Of a stretch of 64,000 nucleotides of DNA, positions 12,301 through 20,690 are shown piece after piece. The stretch's first letter is position 1, and the number at the start of each line of letters is the position of its first letter. The stretch comes from Antedon mediterranea. Its lineage: Eukaryota > Echinodermata > Crinoidea > Comatulida > Antedonidae. The position numbers and the translations under genes are program-made. The notes under the pieces were generated by a model. That model saw only the letters and a program-made list of their open reading frames with translations, searched no databases and had not been told where the DNA came from. The stretch spans positions 14,914,922-14,978,921 of the forward strand of contig NC_092678.1 in the NCBI RefSeq assembly GCF_964355755.1, written 5' to 3'.

Positions 12301-15300
12301 AACATTTTCCAATCGTATGTTAACGTACGTGCAGGTTTAAAAAAAAATCATTTTAGTAAAATGATAAAAGTGATCACCTATAATTAATCAAAGTGACGAA
12401 TTAAACTCTAGTTAGTATTGTTTTTGCTTTTGCTGTTGTTGTTAGATGATAGTAATTGGCTAATTTTAGTATCAATAAATTCAGATATACCTAGAGGTAC
12501 ATAACATGAACGTATCAGCTTCACATCACAGAGTATGGGAAGTGTCTTATCGTAATCATAGTGTTAACATTCAAAACATAGGATTGAATATTTAACAATA
12601 ACAATAAATAACATATAATAACAATAAATATTTTGAAGTATAAAAAGATACATGTTTACCATAGTTATGTAAGTTACACATTGATATTAACGTAGTTCAT
12701 TGTTTGAAAGTATTTGTATTAAAGTACTGTTGCTAATAATTAAGACGATTTTTTTTTTATTTTATATTGAAGGTAATTGTAACTGAGGAAAACTCTGAAG
12801 CAGTTGCTACGCAGCTATCAGTCATTACTGGTGAAGTCAATATTGACAATGAAAATAATATTGATGCCATTTCCTCGATTCTAGAAAGGTTAACTAATGT
12901 AAGTGCAGGAAATGAAAAAGTAAGCACTAACTGTATTTCCTAAATATGTATTGTTCCCCAAAAACATGAAAAATGAAGGCCATTTTACAGTTAATTACCT
13001 CCTTACAAAACAAATCAAAGAAAATTGTTTTCACTCATAAAAAGAGAAAATAAAAGTTTAAAATTCACCCAACATCTCTTTGACCTCCAGACAATTTGAC
13101 TCTTTTTGCGTTAAATTACTTTCATGCCAAACAACAAATATTATGTATATAACCAGAAAAAAAACCTATATGTAACATAATTTATTTTCCCTTTTTCATC
13201 GTTGATTGTTTCAATTCGTCAAATATATTGGAAAATATTAATCTTGTATATCACTTATTTTTCAGGTTACCAACTTAACAGTAAAAGTTGTGAGTAACTT
13301 ACAAAATTCTGACGATGAACTATTTTCAACAGGCAATCGAAGCATAGGTGGAACTTCTAGGATCATACTGTCGCTTCAAGCTCAGCTAGCATCACTACCA
13401 GACTATAGAGCAGTTGAAAATAATCTAGCTGTGCAGACTAAACAATATCTTCCTGATGAATTAAACAATGGTATTGGGTATTTTATAAATGTAGCCACCT
13501 CTGAAACCGGTTTTCAAGGCGAGAACATTAAACCATTTTACACAGTGGATGACGTCATAACTGAGAAGATAGATACATCAATATTTCTGCCTTCTGATAT
13601 TGTTGAATTAAGTCTGGATCAAAATGACTTAAACAAGACTCAAGTGACCATCATTGTATATCGGACATCTAAGTTATTTACGTCTAATTACTTGATGTCC
13701 AATAAGAGTAGAGCAATTGGGAGTCGTGTAGTTTCTGCTACTGTTGAAAAAGTTACAGTTGAGGGTCTGAATGAGCCCATCCAAATAACTTATTCACCGG
13801 TTGTGGTAAGTTACCTTTTCAGTCAATCTAAAATTGAAAAGTCTTAAATAGGAATGTTTGTACATTATTGTGACCGAAGTATAGTATGTTTGAATTTGTG
13901 AGGTGGATAACTGGCCAATCTTGGGTTGAAGTCCTAGAAGCTAAGTCACCCCAAGCTAAGGCTGATCTATTTTATCGTACAGTCAATAGCTATTAACTCT
14001 CACTTTCCACTTAAAACTTCTAAATGCATACAAACCTTAGATGACCCCAGAGATTAAGATTTTCATTAAAAAGCGAAAAGTAGCCTTTTGCCAAAACAAA
14101 ATGTTCCTGTGGCGCTTCCTTAGAAACAAAATATTTTTCTCTATCAAATCAGCAAAAAATCTATTACATTATGAGCAATACATTACAATCCCATCCCAAC
14201 ATTTCAGTCCAAAGTGACCACTTTGAAATTTCTAAGGCAATTGCCGCCCGATTGAACGCCATAAGCTTCCAGCCTACCTTCCAACCCTACATCCCCCCAG
14301 ATTCAAATGTTCACAACCTTATCCAAAATTAACGCCAGAAAAGCCCCATGACCAGATTGACTTCCTGAAAATTGATTAAAGAATTTGCATGCGAATTTAC
14401 TATCTCTGTTATTAGTATTCTTAATGCATCCTTTGCCAAAGGTTCCATTCCTCATGTGGAAAGACGCCACTATTACCCCTATATCCCTAAACTTAAATCT
14501 GCTATTGTTTTAATTTTCGCCCTATGTCCCTCATGTCGATTCTAGAAAAAGTCTGTGAGAGGAATTTGTTTGTAAATGTGTCTGTAACGATATCTCCCCC
14601 CGAATTGATCATCATCAATTTGGTGGAATTAAGGGATCTTCAACAACTCACTGTCTGGTTGAGATGATACTCTTTATAAAGGTTCTGACAAACCAAACAC
14701 AGTCGGTACGTTAGTAGAGACTGACTTCACCAAGGCTTTTGATTCCGTCAATCATACGCTTGCAATCCAAAAAGCTTTTTGATCTTGGTGTTCGAAATGA
14801 AATACTGCCCTGGTTAGTAGACTTTCTTACCAACAGACGCCAAAGAGTTCGTTACCATTCCGAACTATCTGAATGGGTAACGCTCTCTTGTGGCGTCCCT
14901 CATGGCACTAACCTTGGACAAATTATTTGTAACGTTATAATTAACGATGCTGACGTATGTGATCTAGACAATTGGGCTAGTCACAACTTCCTCATACTCA
15001 ATCCATCAAAATGTAAAGCCTTGCTAGTTTGTTTTAAAAAACCACCTCCCAATCCTCCAAACTTAGTTATAGGTGGTAAAGTGCTGGATTTTGTGCACGA
15101 AATAAAAATTATCGGTATCCCTATTCAAGCAAATTTAAGATGGGGATACTCTTGTTAGCAATATGATTTCTAATAGTAGCCGTATATTATATTATGCTTA
15201 ATCGCCTCAAGCGTTTTGGAGTTCCTGCTTGTGATTTGGTGTCCGTTTATGTGGGATACGTTCGTTCTATTGTCGAGTACGCCTCAAATGCATGGCATAG

Positions 15301-18300
15301 TTGTATTACTATAAAACAGTCTCTCATTATATTGGGACCTAAGTACGACACATAATGTTAACGCCCTTATTGGTACTAATCTTCAGACGCTTGATACGAG
15401 AAGAATTTGCACATCGATCAATTACTTCAAAGAGTGGTTTCCTATTAATTCTCATTCTCATAGCATGTACATTAGAACATCCAACGAATTTCTCATCCCC
15501 CGTGCTTGAACCGAAATATATGACAACAGTGCTATACTCTTTCTTGCCAAACTCCTTAATCACAAATGATTCGTATCTTATTGGTCGTCATGTGCAATTT
15601 CTCCTCGCGTGCTTTTTTTGGTCAATTTTCTATTTTGTATATTTTTTATCTCGTCTTGAATGTTGTACCTATATATTTTTATATTTGTAGTCTTTAGATT
15701 TTTTGCCCTTTTGATGTGTACATTATCATGTTAATATTGTTTTAATTCAGCCTTGTGCTACGATTATGATATATTGAATAAATTGAAATTGAAATTGAAA
15801 AAAAAATTAAAGAATGGCGATATTATTAAGTGAATGATGATTACGTTTGAGTTTTGGTGCGTGTGAAAGTATTTCATAACGGCATTGACGGACGATGATT
15901 ATAAAAACCCAATAAATTAGTCATTTGGATAAAAAATAAGGTAGTTGTTTTATAAAGCTAATACTGCAGTTTTATTTATGGGATTCCTTATATTGTCTAC
16001 AATTTTTGCTGTGACATAACGTCAGTAGGTAGGCCTATAGTCTATCTACCGAAAATAAGTTTACAGTACTTTTTATTTGTAATTGTATTTAATATATTAT
16101 AGGAAGGTGTACTTGATAATTATGAATGTGTTTTCTGGGATTTTACATTACAAAACGGACATGGTGATTGGTCTAACGAAGGCTGTTACTACAACACAAC
16201 ATCAGACGATCGTATCGTCTGCTTCTGTGACCATTTAACAAACTTTGCAGTCATAATGGTCAGTACTGCTTTCACATTATGTATTCGTTTACTTTTATTT
16301 ATTTGGTTTTATGATGTTTTTAAAAAGGCATACCACGTAACAGCGAGGCTAGTTGAAAAATTATATAACATTGAATCTTCACATAATGATGGTTCATAGT
16401 GGTAGTTGCCTGAAATAGTGCCATTCGACCCAAGGTCCTAACTTGCCTTCGTCCCAACAACTTTTTAGTCGCGTGGAAGCGACTCTATAGTTCACTATGT
16501 CGGTCGGTCGGTCTGTCGGTCTGTCGGTCTGTCTGTCGGTCCGTATCACTATGCGTTTTATCGCCTTCTGACCTTATCTTGATATCAGTTTAATCTAGCT
16601 AAGTCAATTTTTCACAGTATATTCCTTATGGCCAGGAATCGATGTGGTTATGTTTTCACGGTGCGCAATAAAAAATTACGCGGTCTACGCACGATTTAAC
16701 GAAATCACGTTTGTAATCATATCTTCACAACCATGAATCACAATTAAATAAAAGCCACAAAGTTACGCGCGCACGCGCATTTAAAATTTTAAAATGCGCA
16801 AAATTCATTTTTAATCAACTTTCTACGCGTTTTTTGTCATTTTGAGCATGTCAAAAATTCCCATAGGCGCGCAAATTTTTAGGCGCGTGGTGCGCACGTA
16901 GCGTTAAATACATACTTTTTCGCGTGATTTATGTTTTTGCAGCCTTTTCTAATAATTTTACCATCTTTTAAACAATTTCGACTTAAAATTACGTCCGAGC
17001 ACGTCGAATTGGATAATTTGCGTACGATTTTGATGAAAAAGTTAAAAAATTCGTCAAAATTATGCCTTTTTAGTCGCGTGGACGCGACTATAGTTCACTA
17101 TGTCGGTCGGTCTGTCTGTCGGTCTGTCTGTCTGTCGGTCTGTCTGTTGGTCCGGTATCATTATGCATTGTAGCACGCGACTTAATGGCTGTTGGCCTTG
17201 TTTTTAATGAAGTTCCTAAAATCAGTAAATAAATAGATGAAATAAATAAGCCCCAAAAAACCAACACTGTACATAATTTCAGCAATCGTTATGTAAATTT
17301 GTCTCTGCTATTTGATGGACGTAATGCATTTGTTAACCATAGTATAAATAATGTGTTTTTTTTAACAGGATTACTCTGGACAAGCCGGCCAAACCACTAC
17401 ATTCGAGGATGTACTTACATACATTAGCATCATTGGTTGCGTCATATCTATCATTTGCTTGGTATTTACGATTGTTACATTTACATATTTCAGGTAAGAT
17501 TAAACAACAAACTAAATTTACATACATGACACCAGTTAGTATTATGATTTCATTATTATCTTTTTCACCATTTTCTAATCAAATGTACTCAGAGCCTATA
17601 CAGTGTCACGATGATGTAATTGTGCATTGTACAGTAGGTAGTCAAACATTTTTGTTTGTATTCGCTTCTGCCAATGATTATGAAATCATGTTCCGAATAT
17701 GAGCACTTTTTCTATAATTTACAGTATGATTTATATATAATTTACACAGTGCTACGCAACATCATTGATTTACATATACACAATAATATTTAAAAACCGT
17801 TGCGAATTAAAGTTGGAATTTATTCTGACTTGTTAAGCCTCCACTGATTGTGAGGGCGTTTGTTGTATGAGAGAATGTATCTGGTGGGTGAAAATCTGTG
17901 ATAATACCATACATGGCTCTGTGGTCTAGTGGTATGATACTCGCCCTGTAAGCAAGAGGTTGCAGGTTCGAATCCAGCCAGAGACATTTTTTCATACAAC
18001 TAAAAAATACGGAACTTTCGCCAATGAGCTATGCTCGACGCGATTATGAAATCATGTTCCGAATATGAGCACTTTTTCTATAATTTACAGTATGATTTAT
18101 ATATAATTTACACAGTGCTACGCAACATCATTGATTTACATATACACAATAATATTTAAAAACCGTTGCGAATTAAAGTTGGAATTTATTCTGACTTGTT
18201 AAGCCTCCACTGATTGTGAGGGCGTTTGTTGTATGAGAGAATGTATCTGGTGGGTGAAAATCTGTGATAATACCATACATGGCTCTGTGGTCTAGTGGTA

Positions 18301-18826
18301 TGATACTCGCCCTGTAAGCGAGAGGTTGCAGGTTCGAATCCAGCCAGAGACATTTTTTCATACAACTAAAAAATACGGAACTTTCGCCAATGAGCTATGC
18401 TCGACGCGATTATGAAATCATGTTCCGAATATGAGCACTTTTTCTATAATTTACAGTATGATTTATATATAATTTACACAGTGCTACGCAACATCATTGA
18501 TTTACATATACACAATAATATTTAAAAACCGTTGCGAATTAAAGTTGGAATTTATTCTGACTTGTTAAGCCTCCACTGATTGTGAGGGCGTTTGTTGTAT
18601 GAGAGAATGTATCTGGTGGGTGAAAATCTGTGATAATACCATACATGGCTCTGTGGTCTAGTGGTATGATACTCGCCCTGTAAGCGAGAGGTTGCAGGTT
18701 CGAATCCAGCCAGAGACATTTTTTCATACAACTAAAAAATACGGAACTTTCGCCAATGAGCTATGCTCGACGCGATTATGAAATCATGTTCCGAATATGA
18801 GCCCTTTATCTATAATTTACAGTATG

Positions 18827-18885
<59 letters not shown>

Positions 18886-20533
18886 ATTAAACACATACTT
18901 AAAACTACATTTACAACAACGTGGTTTTAGAATTTTTTTTAAAATTTATTTAGAAAATTACTTGGAAAACGTTCCCAACGTATACTGGTCAACCTGTGTT
19001 TTTCTCTGCTGCTCCTATACACTACATTTGTGATCGGTATTGGGTTAACATCCTATCCCAATTGCTGCATCGTGGTAGCCATTCTTCTACATTATTTTGT
19101 TCTCACTACACTTTTCTGGATGCTTGTTGAAGCCGTGAATATGTATCTGCAATTCATTTTAGTGTTTTACGGTGGAATACGTTTTTTCGTGTTGAAGTCT
19201 GCTTTAGTTAGCTGGGGTAAGTAGATACGTTTTAGCTGCCGTATTATTCGTATTAAAGCATAGTACCGTGTCAGCGTATGCATCCCCCTAACCCCGTACC
19301 GTAGTAATTCCTCTATTGCTTCGCGTCGGACTTTATAGACTCTTCAGTAAGTTATCCTTCAGTATTTGCCTAAAGATATTATTAACAAAAATGAAAACAT
19401 AAACAAAAATGTACATCGTAAAATACATCAGGATACATTTAACAGTTTTGCTTATTTCTTTTTGAACAGTTCTTCCTCTCATACCAGTTACAATAATTGC
19501 TGCTGTGAAGTGTGATGAAACATATTCGAATGGCGATTAGTAAGTTTCTATTTATTGAGCAATTTCAAAAAGTGCAAAACAACGTTTGAGAGAGGCCAAC
19601 TGGTAGTCGTTGTAGGCCCATAGACCCTAACCATGAAAGGCTGAGATTTCTCCTTGCCCTGGCCTTACTATTGTTCATTCAGGAATGTTGTTACTCAATT
19701 ATTCAGCAATCTGTCCATCCACGATATTGGCTAAATAATTATTAAACTGTACGATTAAACTAGCCATCTATTCAGTGAAAGATCTAAACTATTTGATTTA
19801 CAGTACTTATAATTTACACCACATGCTGTTGAATCTGGAATAGCTCCATACTATGTAATACTAATGCAACTTGTATTGCTAATATTGATACTAGTACGGT
19901 ATTTAAACACATGCATTATTGACTTCTGCAATAAGATAACCAATTATAAAATAGACTTCACACATTAAGTTATACTTTTACGCTTACATTTTACTAAAAC
20001 GTTAAAAAGTTTTGCTTAACGTTTATACTTCATGTATACAATCATTAACAGACATTTTAACCTTATTTTGCCCACTCAGTTGTTTTATGAAACCTGGAAA
20101 CCCGCTATACTTCGGTTTGTTACTCATCTCATCTATCGTCCTCTTCATCAACATGGTCATTTTCGTATTCATCATTCGAGGACTGACTTGCCAACGAACA
20201 GTAACGTCGTCAAAACTGAAGGATAAAAACAAAATGAACGAGCTGACTACACGCTTATGTCAAGCCATATCGATAATGATGCTGCTTGGCTTAACGTGGA
20301 TCTTCGGATATTTCTCCATTCATTCTTCTGACGAAATTCGTTTTTCGTTCCAAATGTTGTTCTGCGTATTCAATTCCCTACAAGGATTTGTTATCTTCGT
20401 ATTTCTCTGTATTCGTCGTAAGGATGTTCGAGATTCGTGGGCAAGTTGTTTCCGTTGTCTACGAACCGAAGCCACTGGAAGCAGCACTGTCATGTCAAAT
20501 CTCCAAAGTAGGATTTCAAATACCAAACTTTGA
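1950..20533 (+). CDS. Adhesion-class G protein-coupled receptor (5' incomplete, 9 exons seen)
   Basis: Exons are 1950-2048, 2449-2558, 12773-12919, 13266-13805, 16103-16258, 17369-17493, 18954-19216, 19470-19539 and 20080-20533. All junctions keep one reading frame, giving 653 residues plus a stop. Order: Cys-rich stalk resembling a hormone-receptor domain, GAIN domain, GPS autoproteolysis motif, seven transmembrane helices, short cytoplasmic tail. Such receptors are cut at the GPS in the endoplasmic reticulum and sit at the plasma membrane as two associated fragments, with the freed stalk acting as a tethered agonist. Helix signatures such as LGLTWIFGYF (TM6) and NSLQGFVIFVF (TM7) are typical of the class. 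The first exons and signal peptide lie upstream of the window or were not recognised. No AATAAA occurs between the stop and the repeat at 20691, and a phase-1 donor at 20508 could splice to the DED exons downstream. Ligand and subfamily are unknown. Confidence 0.85.
3284..3308. repeat. Poly(T) tract of 25 bases at the 5' LINE junction
   Basis: An uninterrupted T run marks the junction between element A1 and the inserted LINE. From here to about 3840 (LINE 5' region) no coding is recognised. A T run at the 5' side of a plus-strand LINE is odd and could be the poly(A) of a short minus-strand retrocopy at 3309-3480. Confidence 0.6.
3847..4829 (+). pseudogene. LINE ORF1, coiled-coil part, frameshifted
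   Basis: The frame opens MADKKQKKKNEKKK and is rich in Lys and Glu, with long heptad-like stretches (TENENLRTENKSLKSEVESL; MKKLEKENKNLKLDFESW). A single shift near 4300, just after an A9 run, splits it into 3847-4311 and 4308-4829. A basic coiled-coil ORF1 is usual for L2/CR1-type non-LTR retrotransposons, where it forms the RNA-binding particle protein. It lies just upstream of the esterase frame of the same element. Confidence 0.65.
4895..5485 (+). pseudogene. LINE ORF1 esterase (SGNH/GDSL hydrolase) segment
   Basis: Residues DIIILHAGTNNSSDD, then NWGFIDNSCIM and SSDGTHLNQIGVGSFAKN, are blocks III and V of SGNH hydrolases (the GTN block and the DxxH block with Asp and His). This esterase-like domain is known from ORF1 of CR1/L2-clade LINEs. 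The Ser block I expected upstream is not obvious in the broken stretch 4830-4894. The segment overlaps the start of the endonuclease frame at 5431. Confidence 0.7.
5431..6477 (+). pseudogene. LINE ORF2 endonuclease domain (APE type), cut by a nested insertion
   Basis: From about 5638 the frame carries FGVLNARSLRKKCDEF, VAVSETWLRPDDD, GGGVGILSKS, FCGDFNIH and HPGLSDHFAIFC. These are the Asn, Glu, Asp/Asn and Asp/His blocks of apurinic endonuclease-type LINE nucleases, which nick target DNA. The frame runs to KTIRQ at 6477 and resumes with the same residues at 9099 after the inserted element. Confidence 0.8.
6478..9098 (+). mobile_element. Nested 5'-truncated Tx1/L1-like LINE inside the L2-like LINE
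   Basis: The 15-base sequence aaaacaattaggcaa occurs at 6463-6477 and 9099-9113 and flanks the insert as a target-site duplication. The insert lacks a 5' UTR, ORF1 and endonuclease, and ends in an A-rich tail at about 9092-9098. It splits the endonuclease/RT polyprotein of the host LINE. Confidence 0.85.
6497..8891 (+). pseudogene. Reverse transcriptase and zinc knuckle of the Tx1/L1-like LINE
   Basis: RT blocks appear in order: NKTPGCDGLTVEFY, NWRPITLLNTDYKI, DQKGYIKGRFAGENVR, ILSLDFRKAFDSV, GIRQGCPLSALLFIL and QLADDTVLF (catalytic ADD near 7298). A shift near 7330 moves the reading to 7263-8891, which continues with the thumb (GMTLNKKKTNAIW, ILGIYLGY) and ends in a C-x2-C-x8-H-x4-C knuckle (ICNNCGVIEDEKHMFYYC). 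This C-terminal knuckle and the KILGI/FFGK motifs are typical of the L1/Tx1 group. The element is inactive as read because of the truncation and frameshift. Confidence 0.85.
9099..11128 (+). pseudogene. Reverse transcriptase of the L2/CR1-like LINE, several frameshifts
   Basis: Continuation of the frame cut at 6477: a linker (KPWYTDEIR, SVFFVNKIKSIR), then NYRPISNLSFLGKIIEKV, YQSAYKAHHSTETALL, VLLDLSAAFDTVDHSVLL, VPQGSVLGP and YHVYADDTQIY (catalytic ADD near 10272). The end RLWNALPSSIRF...TFKKLLKTHLF is the characteristic C-terminus of L2/CR1 elements. Frame changes near 9745, 10090, 10560 and 10900 show it is not active. Confidence 0.85.
11129..11437 (+). mobile_element. LINE 3' UTR and (TTA)n tail
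   Basis: Ends with 'gagcactctggagtggta', 'tgcgctataaaaatc' and TTA repeats, the short-microsatellite tail usual in L2-like elements. Sequence after it resumes element A1. 'acattt' at both outer edges (3281 and about 11437) is a possible short target duplication. Confidence 0.65.
12773..13805 (+). CDS. Receptor exons: GAIN domain
   Basis: Exon 12773-12919 (phase 0 to 0) and exon 13266-13805 (phase 0 to 0) encode about 229 residues. The first has the helical GAIN subdomain A pattern (IDAISSILERLTN), the second the beta-rich subdomain B ending in VEGLNEPIQITYSPVV just before the GPS exon. Acceptors are 'atattgaag' and 'tttttcag'; donors are gtaagc and gtaagt. The GAIN domain folds around the GPS and is needed for self-cleavage. 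Confidence 0.8.
14000..15800 (+). pseudogene. Degenerate non-LTR reverse transcriptase in receptor intron
   Basis: Many stops and shifts, but LIKEFACEF, TDFTKAFDSVNHT (14727-14765), VRNEILPWLVDFLTNRRQRV and CGVPHGT are non-LTR RT blocks. The same family appears at 40456-41468. The 3' end 'attgaaattgaaattgaaa' near 15782-15800 resembles a LINE tail. It fills most of the 13806-16102 intron. Confidence 0.7.
16103..16258 (+). CDS. Receptor exon: GPS autoproteolysis motif
   Basis: Phase 0 to 0 exon of 52 codons. It shows the full GPS pattern: YECVFWDF, WSNEGCYYN, then CFCDHLTNFAVIM. Four Cys and two Trp are in place, and the HL|T cleavage tripeptide is intact, so self-cleavage is expected. The acceptor is 'atattatag', the donor gtcagt. 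Confidence 0.92.
16467..16543 (+). repeat. Hairpin plus (GTCG/GTCT)n repeat, copy 1
   Basis: A short hairpin agtcgcgtggaagcgact is followed by ttcactatgtcggtcggtc and a GTCG/GTCT tetranucleotide array. The same composite is at 17072-17154. Confidence 0.75.
17072..17154 (+). repeat. Hairpin plus (GTCG/GTCT)n repeat, copy 2
   Basis: Same composite as 16467-16543, here with the perfect hairpin agtcgcgtggacgcgact. Both copies lie in the intron between the GPS exon and TM1. Confidence 0.75.
17369..17493 (+). CDS. Receptor exon: TM1
   Basis: Starts in phase 0 after 'tttttaacag' and ends in phase 2 at gtaaga. It carries the tethered-agonist side of the GPS fragment and the first membrane helix (YISIIGCVISIICLVFTIVT). 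Confidence 0.85.
17915..17986 (+). tRNA. tRNA-like gene, copy 1 (anticodon position TGT)
   Basis: Cloverleaf of 72 bases: acceptor GGCTCTG/CAGAGAC with one G-A mismatch, A box TGGTCTAGTGG, anticodon stem CTCGC/GCAAG (one mismatch), B box GGTTCGAATCC, discriminator A, then a T6 Pol III terminator. The body resembles tRNA-Pro, but the loop CCTGTAA puts TGT (Thr) at the anticodon and has C instead of U at position 33. It is either a variant tRNA, a pseudogene or a SINE head. Confidence 0.6.
18281..18352 (+). tRNA. tRNA-like gene, copy 2 (anticodon position TGT)
   Basis: Same as the copy at 17915 but with a fully paired anticodon stem CTCGC/GCGAG. The A·A mismatch in the T stem (GCAGG/CCAGC) and G-A in the acceptor are shared by all copies. 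Both Pol III boxes are intact and T6 follows. Confidence 0.62.
18647..18718 (+). tRNA. tRNA-like gene, copy 3 (anticodon position TGT)
   Basis: Identical by eye to copy 2 across the 72 bases, with the paired anticodon stem, intact A and B boxes and T6 terminator. Confidence 0.62.
18829..18880. repeat. (TA)n microsatellite
   Basis: About 26 TA dinucleotides directly after the truncated fourth tRNA-bearing unit. It lies about 70 bases before the TM2-3 exon. Confidence 0.95.
18954..20533 (+). CDS. Receptor exons: TM2 to TM7 and short tail
   Basis: Exon 18954-19216 (phase 2 to 1) has TM2 (VNLCFSLLLLYTTFVIGIG) and TM3 (HYFVLTTLFWMLVEAVNMYL) and starts TM4. Exon 19470-19539 (phase 1 to 2) completes TM4 and enters ECL2 with KCDETY. 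Exon 20080-20533 supplies the ECL2 Cys (YCFMKPGNP), TM5, TM6 (LGLTWIFGYF), TM7 (NSLQGFVIFVFLC) and a tail rich in Arg and Ser. The stop is at 20531-20533. Eight codons earlier is caaa|gtagga, a usable donor in phase 1. Confidence 0.9.
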
Positions 20534-20690
20534 AACCACTACATTACGTATCTCTTACCACATGCTAATATTCAGATTGCTCTTGAATAGTTGTTGAAAT
20601 GTATTACATTTACGAGATGTATTATAAAGAAATTATAATCATTTTCTGTGATAAAAAAACAATATTTAAGTGGAAAAAATACATTATTAT

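Larger units (their letters stand above)
2569..12411 (+). mobile_element. Element A1, Helentron-like non-autonomous transposon, interrupted by LINEs
   Basis: The left end 'aattaggtgattatttag' and the right end, a near-hairpin followed by CTAG, match the other copy at 20691-23203. Halves 2569-3283 and 11438-12411 are collinear with that copy. The material between them (about 3284-11437) is a LINE insertion. A short inverted pair (AGGTGAT... left, ATGATCACCT right), a 3' hairpin and CTAG before TTA fit Helitron/Helentron termini. No Rep-helicase is present, so mobilisation would be in trans. TGACGTCA sites lie at 2780, 11681 and 11846. Confidence 0.55.
17676..18828 (+). repeat. Three tandem 366-bp units plus a partial fourth, each full unit with a tRNA-like gene
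   Basis: Units start at 17676, 18042 and 18408 with 'gattatgaaatcatgttccg' and are almost identical. A fourth start at 18774 is cut off after about 55 bases by a TA microsatellite. The array sits in the intron between TM1 and TM2-3. Confidence 0.92.

Noticed and set aside
13549-13557. TGACGTCA-like site within the GAIN exon as a regulatory element
   Set aside because: It is part of the coding run VDDVITE and not within element A; chance is sufficient.
17807-18727. Three identical 62-codon minus-strand open frames
   Set aside because: They are the antisense of the tRNA-like genes and the 366-bp repeat; the repetition comes from the tandem duplication, not from a protein.
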